Translations under genes and position numbers: made by a program
The notes under the pieces: model-generated
Told to the model about the DNA's origin: nothing
The model's input: the letters and a program-made list of their open reading frames with translations, nothing else
Databases searched by the model: none
DNA from: Amphimedon queenslandica
Lineage: Eukaryota; Porifera; Demospongiae; Haplosclerida; Niphatidae
Reading direction: 5' to 3'
Assembly (NCBI RefSeq): GCF_000090795.2
Contig: NW_003546299.1
Location: 62,001-126,000 of the forward strand
Length of the DNA: 64,000 bases
Shown: piece after piece, positions 13,301 through 21,571 of the stretch
How the letters are laid out: every line of letters starts with the position of its first letter
How positions within the stretch are numbered: the first letter of the stretch is position 1

Positions 13301-14037
13301 TGATAGTATACATGTGCTCCTGGAGGAGTGTTGTAACCAATCTCCTTCCTAATGATGAGTAGCTTGCCCTAGCAGGAGGCAGCTTATCAGATGCAGTGAA
13401 GAATAGCACATGCTCCAGTAATAAGTAACACAACAAGATCTAAAAAGATAAGAGACAGACACTATGATAACAGATTGGGTAACAATGGAGACGCCATGTC
13501 TACATGTATATGTACATGCAGACATGTATATCTACATGTGCAAGGACTACAAGCCCCATATATGGAGTTGAACATAATAACCGAACAAGCAAAAATCATG
13601 GCTATGATGGTAATCATCATTTCAAGAAATGAAGGTAAAAAGATCAAAATGATGTAACGCTACAACTTGTGGAGTGCATATAAATTAAGGTTCACAATGT
13701 TACAGACTTACATTGTCTTGATCATGAAGTTTAGTTGATAGCTGCATTAAGAGGAAGACATGACTACAGTCGGGATGAGCACCTAAATAGCTTGTTAATA
13801 AGTCACTATTACTGCCTTCAGTGATTTCCTTGAAGAGATACACTAAACCTAAAAACACAAATAATTATAATTTTTTGAACAGTAAAAAGCAACCATACCG
13901 GCTGCTACAGTGTCCTCTTTGCTAAGTAGCTTTGTGAGTTTGTCCATTGGAAGCTCCGTAGTTATGGCCTTCCGTTTCTTTCTTGGTTTCTGATCTAAAA
14001 GGGACAAGTCTTCTCCTTCTCGCTTCAGTGACGCCAT
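1343..14037 (-). CDS. URB1: URB1 (nucleolar pre-ribosomal-associated protein 1)
   Basis: Large multi-exon minus-strand gene with ATG at 14037-14035 (MASLKREGEDLS) and stop at 1343. Exon 1 (13899-14037) has a KKRK nuclear signal and MDKLTKLLSKED, like the human N-terminal FVSAAKKLPRED region. Later exons match human URB1: VCFIKFALSFLVVSDV (human AYVQFALSFLIAGDD) at 12980-13070, and near the C terminus SPFLWGERALHLHELYE followed by NERRMLQSIQSFP at 2700-2880, matching the human FLWG box. URB1 is an alpha-solenoid protein of pre-60S assembly that acts in the nucleolus. The human protein is 2271 aa and the exons here suggest a similar size. One intron (about 7.35-9.96 kb) holds two plus-strand genes. 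Other introns hold satellite A units and a 41-bp minisatellite. An in-frame ATG upstream (14112) would add 25 residues and looks like leader. Confidence 0.88.
2938..3297 (+). repeat. Satellite family A, about two units
   Basis: Two diverged copies of a roughly 180-bp unit in a URB1 intron. Each contains GAGAATTC..CCATTTTTAT, a GATACATA..TACATG segment, TAGAAAGTTTGAGCTGATTCC, and ATGAATTTTTAAAGTTGCT. A CTGTACTATAGTACA palindrome separates the copies at about 3114-3130. Confidence 0.75.
3298..3505 (+). repeat. 41-bp minisatellite, about five copies, each with a hairpin
   Basis: The motif ATGGGTTTTTGCTTGTCACG recurs with a constant 41-bp step (phase points near 3310, 3351, 3392, 3433 and 3474). 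Each unit contains the perfect inverted repeat TTGTCACG / CGTGACAA with a five-base loop. The last unit is partial. It directly follows satellite A units inside a URB1 intron. Confidence 0.85.
7557..7564 (+). promoter_or_regulatory. TATA box of nested four-TM gene
   Basis: TATAAATT lies 36 bp upstream of the ATG at 7600. This implies a very short 5' leader for this intronless gene if it is used. Confidence 0.4.
7600..8259 (+). CDS. Four-transmembrane protein nested in a URB1 intron
   Basis: Intronless frame of 219 aa. Hydrophobic segments lie at about residues 10-32, 40-65, 105-127 and 148-172. This gives two TM pairs separated by a cytosolic or luminal loop with a Cys cluster (CQKCCGC). A very acidic DDDNDDDNDKD stretch (about 131-142) sits between TM3 and TM4. 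The C-terminal tail is strongly basic (RWWVARKRRKERLQRM). The layout recalls tetraspan proteins, but there is no tetraspanin CCG signature in a large loop and I do not recognise the family. It lies on the strand opposite URB1, inside a 2.6-kb intron, beside a second four-TM gene. TATAAATT precedes it. It is probably a lineage-specific membrane protein. Confidence 0.6.
   Translation: MTLFFRPRPVHAATIAAVVVLDIISTALSWVYVSFYTENILLSYTGAGLATFQLVIVLIWGLAYIYCSRGARDQDLWLLDEDDEIQQSRCQKCCGCVGWHMKIHIVPVTAAVMLMGSAVLLGIGVINGMSDDDNDDDNDKDSKGKEETALLAVGMLCLTGISLIGSILVYFLAKHAAAQTLQRWWVARKRRKERLQRMIERKEEQEKLLQKETFYSFSS
8260..8927. other. Spacer between the two nested four-TM genes
   Basis: AT-rich and non-coding in all frames. 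AATAAA-type poly(A) signals at about 8300-8330 can serve the upstream gene. No convincing URB1 exon or known repeat was seen here. Confidence 0.4.
8928..9479 (+). CDS. Second four-transmembrane protein nested in the same URB1 intron
   Basis: Intronless frame of 183 aa with hydrophobic segments at about residues 8-30, 34-65, 87-107 and 122-147, and a Ser-rich tail (SSLLSLSSAARSS). The two-pair arrangement with a charged central loop (REKSLDEETSKK) copies the topology of the neighbour at 7600. This suggests an old tandem pair, although direct sequence identity is weak by eye. No family is recognised. Expression from a plus-strand promoter within the URB1 intron is inferred. Confidence 0.55.
   Translation: MEPRSILTLLVYYISRILIILGLTSTCALLYYFNKDIGLIILLATIVLVIASLGFTIGNMIFLSILYIREKSLDEETSKKVSSVPSLITIEIFLLFMIEVLHALLINTIKDSMAHFHWNFPIVLSSVTIVLILLGITFIFMAIAAYFCDRSTTTRREAMTAYAPDEESSLLSLSSAARSSNIQ
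9604..9647 (+). repeat. (AAT)n microsatellite with a CAT tail
   Basis: About ten AAT units followed by four CAT units, just downstream of the nested gene ending at 9479. Confidence 0.9.
11165..11745 (+). repeat. Satellite family A, three to four units
   Basis: Tandem diverged units in a URB1 intron. CCTGTACTATAGTACAG occurs near 11292-11310 and a decayed form near 11480. Each unit carries GTAGAAAGTTTGAGCTG or a close variant. A sequence beginning CTCAGTGTAACTATGACAAT occurs on both sides (about 11025 and 11870), so the array sits between direct repeats of roughly 110 bp. Confidence 0.75.
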
Positions 14038-14460
14038 GCTGGACAACGTGATGTGACTACTGAGCATGCGCAATAGATTATGGGAGTGTCTTGTGTAATG
14101 TGTTGCACCCACGCAATTGATTACTATTTTTATAATGACATTAATGAGTCAGGTGAGAAACATCAGTTCCAATTACTCTCATATTTCCAGTCATATGTTT
14201 GTAGAGTGATGTGAGCTTTGTGACTGATTATAATCACCTAATGGCAGCAGTCTAGACCACCAACCCATGCTTATGCATTTGTAAGTCAGTGGTAAATCTT
14301 TAGCTTTTAAAAAACTTTCTTGCAAAATAGCAAGTAGCTATGGACTATTAAAATTAAAGCCTGTGCATAGAATATACAAACAAAACACGCCTTCACTTTG
14401 TATTACAAAAGGGCGTGACATGCAATGAATAATTGCATTTTTGCAAATTGCCCTTGCAAA
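14038..14460. promoter_or_regulatory. Divergent intergenic region URB1 / adhesion GPCR
   Basis: About 420 bp between the URB1 ATG and the chosen receptor ATG. It is AT-rich, with no TATA box and no recognisable coding exon. An in-frame upstream ATG at 14425 would add 12 residues (MNNCIFANCPCK) to the receptor. Confidence 0.35.
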
Positions 14461-16610
14461 ATGGCTCAAGTACAAGCTGGAGTTAGATCTATGATAATGC
14501 TACTCCTAGTGCTGGTTACTGTCTTTTCAGTGTCTGGTCAGCCAAGTTCACCAGCCAAAAAGCCTTCAACGTCGGTGGTAACTAATTCTACAGCAGTTGA
14601 GCCTACAGCAGTCCAAACATCTCCAGCTCCAACTTCATCATCATCATATTTTGTTGAAACCTCAACATTCTTTCTATCATCCACTCCTACTGGCACTCCT
14701 GCTCCAGGTAAGATTAAATTCGTCAGTTACACTATCGAGCAAAGCGGTAATTGTTTTTTAGAATGTCCTAGTCAAATGGATCCAATTTGGAGATTGCCTT
14801 GGCCTAGGACAGCTCGAAACACTACTGCAGTCATTCCTTGTCCACCACACTTACATGGTACTAGATCTATTCCTTGAAATTTTATTAAAGTAATTACATA
14901 TAAGGTCATGCTCGAAGACGTTGCACTATTTTTGGTTTCTGGAAACTACCAAATGTGAGTAATTGTTATGGCGGCAGCATTGGGAATGTTGGGTTACAGG
15001 TAAGCAGAACGCATACCGGTATCTAATTTCTATCAATCTACACTAATACATTAAATAAAGTATGATCTTTGCACTAATAGCTTTACTCATATTGCTGTTG
15101 TTTTGACTGAATTATTTCCTAAAGTGTGCATTAAATGAGCCCTCATTCATTATAATTATACATCTATGCATCTTCTACAACATACATAATACAGGCAGTT
15201 AGCTTTTATCTTTTTGATCATTACGATTGTGATTTTAGGCTGGTAGCTTTTTTGGCAATAACAACCAGACTGATGTTGATGGTGCTTTATACTTGGTTAA
15301 CCAATTGAACAACTTGACACGGCCAAGGATGCCAATTCCTCCTGATGAACTAAACACACTCAATTATGTTGTTGGGCAAACAGTAGCTTTACTGAGGCGG
15401 CAAGGAGGCCCAGGAGCAAGCCAAGCAATGGTAATCAATACTTTAAAATAATGTCTATAAATGCATGTAATAGGATTTGTTTGATGCATTTAATAATGTA
15501 CTTGATCGTAATAATTCAGCTGGATGGCGGGAATTACAGCAGTCTCAGTCAAGCAGTGAAGAATTGCTAAGCAATGCTGAGGAGTATGCTTTATACATAG
15601 CATCAACTATTAATGGAACTGATGATACGACTGTATTTTCAGCAGAAAATTTAGGTATTAATCAAAATATTATACATAGTAGATACTGATTAATGTTTAA
15701 TCATAGTTTTACGTGCAAGGAAATTTTCCAGAAGTCGTTTCAAAAAGTTCTCTAATAGCAGATTTCCTAACAAATCTGATTTAGTAAATTCTTCAGTATC
15801 TGATATAACCAACAGCATAACGATACCAGCTGATTATTTAGAAGCAAGAGCTAACGATTCCGATGATGGTCAGTACAAAATTTAGTCATTCAATCCACAA
15901 TCTAAAATGTATTATTAGGTGATGTTAGTGTAGCTTATATGCTCTTTCCGTCAATACAAGATTTTTTACCGAGTGATGAAAAGTTAGTCCAAATGATGGT
16001 ACATACTTTTTGTTATACTCCGGATTGTAGCTATAGCATTCCAAGTGTAGTACTGTCAGCTCAAGTCATTACTTCTGATGAAGATCTAACTGGAGATATA
16101 GAGACAGAATCTGTGCTATTGGAGTCACCCATCGAGATCACCTTTTCATTGGATTTGGATGTATGTTACAAATAAATGTACTCACAAATTAATTTTTCTC
16201 TTGAAGATTGATTACAATGAAGACAATGAATCTTTAGTTTTTAATTGTGTCTATTGGAACTTCTCATCAGATTTCAAGTAAATAAATGATTTTGATGCTA
16301 ATAGCTGTTTTGATACAATTATATGCAGTACTACAGCAAGCAGTAGATGGGAGTCAGAAGGTATAGACACTTCGTTTGCAAATGAATCATTTGTCAGGTG
16401 CTTGAGTTCTCATTTGACTAATTTTGCTGTGTTAGTGAGTGTTGTTGATAAAGAAAGTACCACAACTATTGTTACTAATGGGACTGATGCTACTGAAACT
16501 CCAACTGAACTAGAAGATCATCTTTTATCAGTATTTTCATACATTGGGTGCTCTGTTTCAATCATGTGTCTTCTAGCAACCATTGTTTGTTTACTGACAC
16601 TAAAGTAGGA

Positions 16611-16647
<37 letters not shown>

Positions 16648-17843
16648 GTTATTAATTGTCATACTTCCATAATAGGAAAGGTTTATTTGAAAAGCCAGTC
16701 AATTTTATACACCTGAACCTCTCAATAGCATTACTATTAGCACTAATCCTGTTTGTTGGTGGAGTTGAAACAGCAGTGAATATACCAGTAAGATGTTAAT
16801 TTATTTTCATTTAATGATTCACTGATATGTATAGGAACTATGTAAAACGATAGCTGTTCTTGCACATTACTTCTTTCTCTCTGCATTCTCATGGATGCTT
16901 TGTGAAGCAATTATGCTCTACTTACTTCTTGTGGTTGTTTTCAGTCGACTTATCAAGATGTGGTACATATTTCTTATACTGGGATGGGGATTACCAATAA
17001 TACCAGTTGCTGTTACGCTTGGAGTGAGATTTGATGAATACACATCAGAACATCTGTAAGATTGTATTAATCAATTACAATATTTAACACTGTATAGTTG
17101 TTGGCTTAATACAAAGCATGGTATCATATGGAGTTTTGTGGGACCAATTCTAGCAGTAATCTGTGTACGTTGATGCATCCTGTATTGATGTTGCTTTATA
17201 ATGATTGTTATTGTTACAGATTAATACTGTTATCCTGGTAATTGTTCTTGTTCAAATAGCAAGATCAATGCATGCTAAGAAACGTAGAAAAACAATAACT
17301 AAAAGATTTAATAATGAACCAGAGAAGAAAAATCACTCTGAAGCATTGTATGTTTTATTATTTTACTATTGCATAATTGTTATTATAATTTGTATAGTAA
17401 AATTGCAAAAGGAATGATAGTTCTTTTACCTTTGCTTGGTTCAACGTGGATCATTGGAATATTCTTTGTCAGTGAAAATACTACAGTATTTGCATGGCTT
17501 TTTGTGATATTTAATTCTCTTCAAGTTAGTAATGTACAGTCTGCATTAGTAATGTTAGAGTTATTTTGATAGGGAGCATTCATCTTTTTCTTTCATGTTG
17601 CAAGTGGGCCATTGGTAAGATAATGTTAACTATCTCTATTGTGTGATTACTGTGAGCAGGTATGGGGTAGGATTCAGAAAAGACTCAAACAGAAAAAGAG
17701 AGAAAGAGAGTCCTCCATGTATACAACTGTAAGACACACTGTGTACTGAGTGCTGTGCTATGAATCTCTTGTTTTTGTAGAAGACACATTTACCTACCAA
17801 AGTCTCTACTATGAGTATGACAACAGAAAACACTGTATTGTAA
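14461..17843 (+). CDS. Adhesion G-protein-coupled receptor (HRM, GAIN/GPS, 7TM)
   Basis: Multi-exon plus-strand gene. Exon 1 (14461-14857) encodes a signal peptide (MLLLVLVTVFSVSG), a Ser/Thr/Pro-rich mucin-like stalk and the start of a hormone-receptor-like module (DPIWRLPWPRTARN..CP). This continues in exon 2 (RRRCTIFGFWKLPNVSNC). Exons at about 15240-16180 fit a GAIN domain. The GPS has CVYWNF, then a W/G pair, then CLSSHLTNFAVLV with an HL/T autocleavage site (about 16250-16440). Seven membrane segments follow at about 16520-17615, and the last exon ends at 17843 after a short basic tail (RIQKRLKQKKRERE). The receptor would be cleaved into a surface N-terminal fragment and a 7TM fragment carrying a tethered agonist that starts TNFAVLV. 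The ligand is unknown. Start 14461 is chosen because it gives the cleaner signal peptide. Confidence 0.9.
16613..16650 (+). repeat. (ATT)n microsatellite in a receptor intron
   Basis: About twelve ATT units between the exons encoding TM1 and TM2 of the adhesion receptor. Confidence 0.9.
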
Positions 17844-18159
17844 ATTTCATTTTATTTCATGCTGTTGTATTGTATTTTTATTCCCTTCACAATTTTAACA
17901 AATACAATATTTATTCCATGGACATGTATGCATAAGGGGATAAAGTCTATGATAATGTTGCAACAAGGTTTGTCACTGCAACTGCTACTTGTCATAGTAT
18001 ACTGTCCTTTCGGTGTTTGGTTAGCTTTCCTCCACACCACCAATTTCAAGCTAATCTGTGTAAATCTGTGTTTGTTGATGAACCCTGTTTCATCAGCAGT
18101 GGTAATTCAACAGTGGGGCGTGTCACGTGTGCTATTTTAACCCCGCCCTTAAGTTAAAA
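17844..18159. other. Intergenic spacer
   Basis: About 315 bp between the receptor stop and the next ATG. A hydrophobic open frame exists (about 17859-18140), but it has no supporting signal and likely reflects T-rich sequence. The 3' end of the receptor gene and the promoter of the next gene must share this spacer. Confidence 0.3.
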
Positions 18160-19713
18160 ATGACAGACGAAAAAGAGAAGGTCAAAAGATTAAGACGAAT
18201 ACTTTGCTCTGTTCTCGAGAGTAAACAGGCTGATCTTCGGGAAATACTTCAGCATGGATATCTCACTAACTTTTCTGAACTCATGCTTTCCGCTAAACTT
18301 ATCAATAAAGAGGTTAACAGCAAGCCCGATTTTGCCAACATCATCGGCTCGTATATAGCCCTTATGAAGTGGAAGGAAACTCAGGATCAGCTTGAAAGCC
18401 ATTGCTATATATTCCTTGAAGTTCTAAATAGCCTTAGCTTGGATGTGGTGGCACGAACAATAAAGGATGCCTGGAGATGTGAGGTTTGTAGTGAGCTTGG
18501 CATTACAATATTATTGGAAAAGCCTTTACAAGTCAACCAAGACATACAGCATGCACCTGTTTATGCACCTTTCTATTGGGTATCATCTGCTCAACTCCCT
18601 GCCCTCAGACAGCAATACTATCCTGTACAACCACCTAAGACATCGCTAGAATTAGAAAAAAACTTGAGACGTAATTCAGAATTATCTGAGAGACTTACGT
18701 CAAAAGTCGCACAAAATCAAAGAACACAGTCCAGTAACAGCCTAGCTGAAACATGGTCTCAAGAACTTCACCAGCGTCAGCCCCCATCACCACCTGACGA
18801 TTATACTTCTTTTGAAACTACTCAAACCTCTGAAATTGGTGTCAACAATGATACATGGCTTACGCCACAGAACCCAGCTCTTTGTGGTTTGAAAATGGTC
18901 GCTCCTAATAGTATTGAAAATAATATTATACAACGTACTGATCCAGTGCCATTGGTCAGAGGAGGAGGAGGATCAACTTCTGATCAGTATAATTACTCTG
19001 AAGTTATTCCAGGGTCTGACATTATACCACCACCTCCTTCCATGTATTATGGTGCAACTTTTCCATCTCGTTCGTCTACCAATGACACAGCCACTCCTCT
19101 TGTTGTTGATAACTCACCACACCCACTATCAACTAACCCAGTTCAATCTAGACCGGTACGTCTTTCCCTTACTCATGGAAAATCACACCCACCTTCTCCA
19201 GCAGTTAATAGAGGCATAACCGCATCACCTTCCTCAGGACAAAGTATTAGTTCACAAGGACAAAGGTTCCCTTATCTAGCTACTGATAGCTCTTCTCCAC
19301 TCAATCCAGAGGTCAGGCGGTCATCTATACAGCAAGAAATATCAAGGCCATATTCACAGGAAGATAAAGAGGACAAAGGAGGGAATGTTGAAATGGTTTC
19401 AGGGAGCTCAAAGAGTACAAGTACTATTAAAACATCTGACGTTGCTAGTAGTAAGCTATCTTGTGCTCGTTGTATTGAGCATATTCAAGAGATTAGTGAA
19501 AGAGATAAGCGTATAGCTACACTGGAAGAGAAGACATCACTACTATTAGAAATGAAAAGGGAGAAATGTACTCAGTTGCTCGAGATAAAGGTAGCTTTTG
19601 CTGTTTTATTTGTTATTCTTATTGTTGTCATTGCTTTTCTTGCTGTTGTATTGACAATGAGCATGTTTCCTCATCCTCCACCTCCTCCTCCTAATTTTTA
19701 TTCCTGTCTCTAG
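18160..19713 (+). CDS. Tail-anchored protein with helical, possibly death-fold N terminus
   Basis: Intronless frame of about 517 aa starting MTDEKEKVKRLRR; an earlier GTG at 18127 is not a plausible start. Residues 5-110 are all-helical, with the spacing of a CARD or death-like bundle: DLREILQHGYL, then MLSAKLINKEV, then CYIFLEVLNSL and IKDAW. This resemblance is by eye only. The middle (about 140-430) is low-complexity and rich in Ser, Pro, Gln and Thr. A CxxC (CARCIEH) begins a coiled coil (about 440-475). A single TM helix follows (FAVLFVILIVVIAFLAVVL), then a proline run (PHPPPPPPNF). The topology is cytosolic with a C-terminal membrane anchor, as in adaptor proteins that assemble on membranes. 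A poly(A) signal lies at 19778-19783. I do not recognise an ortholog. Confidence 0.6.
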   Translation: MTDEKEKVKRLRRILCSVLESKQADLREILQHGYLTNFSELMLSAKLINKEVNSKPDFANIIGSYIALMKWKETQDQLESHCYIFLEVLNSLSLDVVARTIKDAWRCEVCSELGITILLEKPLQVNQDIQHAPVYAPFYWVSSAQLPALRQQYYPVQPPKTSLELEKNLRRNSELSERLTSKVAQNQRTQSSNSLAETWSQELHQRQPPSPPDDYTSFETTQTSEIGVNNDTWLTPQNPALCGLKMVAPNSIENNIIQRTDPVPLVRGGGGSTSDQYNYSEVIPGSDIIPPPPSMYYGATFPSRSSTNDTATPLVVDNSPHPLSTNPVQSRPVRLSLTHGKSHPPSPAVNRGITASPSSGQSISSQGQRFPYLATDSSSPLNPEVRRSSIQQEISRPYSQEDKEDKGGNVEMVSGSSKSTSTIKTSDVASSKLSCARCIEHIQEISERDKRIATLEEKTSLLLEMKREKCTQLLEIKVAFAVLFVILIVVIAFLAVVLTMSMFPHPPPPPPNFYSCL

Positions 19714-19833
19714 CACCAAATGGTAAACAGTCATAATTTTTTCTATTTCTGTATTTTTTGTATTTATGTATTTTTTAAATAAAGATATCAAAATTCAAAA
19801 AGCTTGATAGACTAGATAGCCCCTCCCACCAGC

Positions 19834-20509
19834 ATGGCTGCCTTGTTGTGTAGAGTGAAAAGAACTTCAGTCAGCTTCTCAAAGAATTTAAGTTTGTTTT
19901 TGCCTAATATGTGTATGTTATTATTATCAATATTACAGAGCTACTAGTAAACAACAGGCTCTATGCTCTCAGTCGAAGCAACACGGTACGGGTAGATCTT
20001 TAACATTGCAGATAAAAATGTTTCTAATTATTTATAGAATTTAAATACCAGGCCTTGATCTATGTATATTTTTGTAGGATGCATATATAAGTAATGGAGT
20101 TAATGATTGTCCAAAAAGTTGTCTTTGTTCAAACGGGATTCTCATCGATTACAAAGTGTGTCAAACTTAAAATTCTGACATTGAATTATTTTATGTATTT
20201 TTAGAATGTCCAGCTCCTATCACAGTTTGTTTCGTCACAGACCGGAATGATGTATCCCAGAACATACACTAGTAGATATAATCACGCTTATTGTATCATT
20301 GACCATCATATGATATTTTTAGAGATTTGTATGAAAAAACAAAAACAATTGGCAAGGGCTATCAAAAGATCACGGACAATGGGTAAGAGAATTTTTTAAC
20401 TGTAGCAAAATTGGCTTCAAAGCAATCCCTAATTTTCTTTGTTATTTTAGGTTTTATGCCATACACATACAAAATACCAGAGTATTTAAATGATCCAAAA
20501 TTATTCTGA
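19834..20509 (+). CDS. MRPS18C: Mitochondrial small-subunit ribosomal protein S18C (bS18m)
   Basis: Six short exons from ATG 19834 (MAALLCRVKR, a basic mitochondrial presequence) to stop 20507-20509. The C-terminal half matches human MRPS18C closely: CLCSNGILIDYKNVQLLSQF (human CILCGKHVDYKNVQLLSQF), then the LCMKKQKQLARAIKRSRTMG region (human [20 protein letters not shown]), then FMPYTYKIPEYLNDPK. Only the C-x-x-C part of the zinc site is visible in this stretch. The protein sits in the mitoribosomal small subunit next to the mRNA path, in the matrix. Its stop is only 59 bp from the stop of the convergent CYBC1-like gene, so their 3' untranslated regions probably overlap. Confidence 0.9.
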
Positions 20510-20568
20510 GGTCAGCTATTGATACAAAGCATTACAAAAAGAATCATCATGTATGTCATGTATTTTTA

Positions 20569-21490
20569 TTAGTTGGTCTTTTTTGATGTTTTGTCATTGT
20601 TATCTTCCTCGACAGGCTCCTCCTCCTGTTCAAAAGGTGATGGAGCTAGTTGTAGAAACTCATTGATCTTGTTTGCTATGTCTTTATGTAATCTGTAAAT
20701 AAATAAAAGGGAGTATCGTATCGTTATTTATTAATCGTTTTATAATACTAACTGCTTGTTTCCATAAGTAGCTGATCCTGTGATTGAGAGAGTCAGGCCA
20801 GTAATGTACAATAAAATTACCTGAAGAAGAATAATTATAGAAATTAGAAATTAGTATTAGGTATTAATTAGACATGAGAGTACTTTACCTGATGAGCAGT
20901 TCCTAAAAAATTTGGTTTAGTACTTTCTGTTGTTACTGCAATGACTTCATCCAGTTGTGACACAACTATTGGGAAATTATGTGGCTCAACAACACGTAAA
21001 CCTTTTCATTATTATTACTTCTCTTGTTGTAGCCGATTGTAAATCTTTGCAAGAATCTAGCACCCATCATTGTGACGGTACCATTTTCTTTGTTAAAAAT
21101 ACATTCCTGTAATGTACATAATGTTAAGCATTACATAGCGTTTATTGTTATCATTTATATGGGGGTGTGTTGTTCATACCTCGTACTTTTCAGTAGCCAG
21201 ATAACAGAACCACAGTCCCAAAATATAACACAGGTACCCAAGATAAGGATATTCTACATTATTAACAAAATTATTAATGAGAAAATATATAGTCACCTAC
21301 GTGCTTGGGTTGAGAGTAAATGTACGATCCCCCAAAGGACTATGAATATTAATCAAAATTTTCAGTTTATGTTGCTTTAGAGCTTACTAGTGAATAAAAG
21401 CAGTGACCTCCACGTCGGGTTTCTTCTTAAATGAAGTATCTTGTCATTTTCTTGTTGGACAAACATGTAATAGTTACTGAAGAACCCCAT
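20569..21490 (-). CDS. CYBC1: CYBC1/EROS-like cytochrome b-245 chaperone
   Basis: Seven small minus-strand exons with ATG at 21490-21488 (MGFFSNYYMF) and stop at 20571-20569, about 187 aa, the length of human CYBC1. Shared features in order are an N-terminal basic patch (ILHLRRNPTWRS; human RLHLKRAPGIRS) and two closely spaced TM segments. They are followed by EKYEECIFNKENGTV (human EDWEEAIFDKSTGKV), FPIVVSQLDEVIAV (human QVVVLLHDVRDVSV), and a C-terminal DIANKINEFLQL helix (human AIAKLITSFLEL) before an acidic tail. EROS is an ER membrane chaperone that stabilises the gp91phox/p22phox heterodimer of NADPH oxidase. One junction is uncertain: the frame closes only with a 62-nt intron using a GTGCTA donor near 21046. 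The gene lies head-to-head, 81 bp from the hydrolase gene. Confidence 0.78.
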
Positions 21491-21571
21491 TTCATTAGTG
21501 CTGCTGCAGGAAGTTGAGGTTTTAGGTGTGGTCCTGTTGCTGTTTAGGCGTGGCTGCAGATTGCAAATATA
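21491..21571. promoter_or_regulatory. 81-bp divergent promoter region
   Basis: Lies between the ATGs of the CYBC1-like (minus) and hydrolase-like (plus) genes. It has GGTGTGG / GGCGTGG elements at about 21525-21555 (CACC/GC-box-like) but no TATA box. Confidence 0.4.

Noticed and set aside
17859-18140. 93-aa hydrophobic plus-strand frame
   Set aside because: It is T-rich intergenic sequence with no splice or promoter support and overlaps the start region of the next gene.
18127-18159. Upstream GTG extension of the tail-anchored protein gene
   Set aside because: GTG is not a usual start in animals, and the ATG at 18160 follows directly with an AAAA context.
21001-21046. Apparent frame break in the CYBC1-like gene at an AAT tract
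   Set aside because: A 62-nt GT-AG intron restores a continuous frame that matches the family length, so a frameshift or a 17-nt micro-intron need not be proposed.
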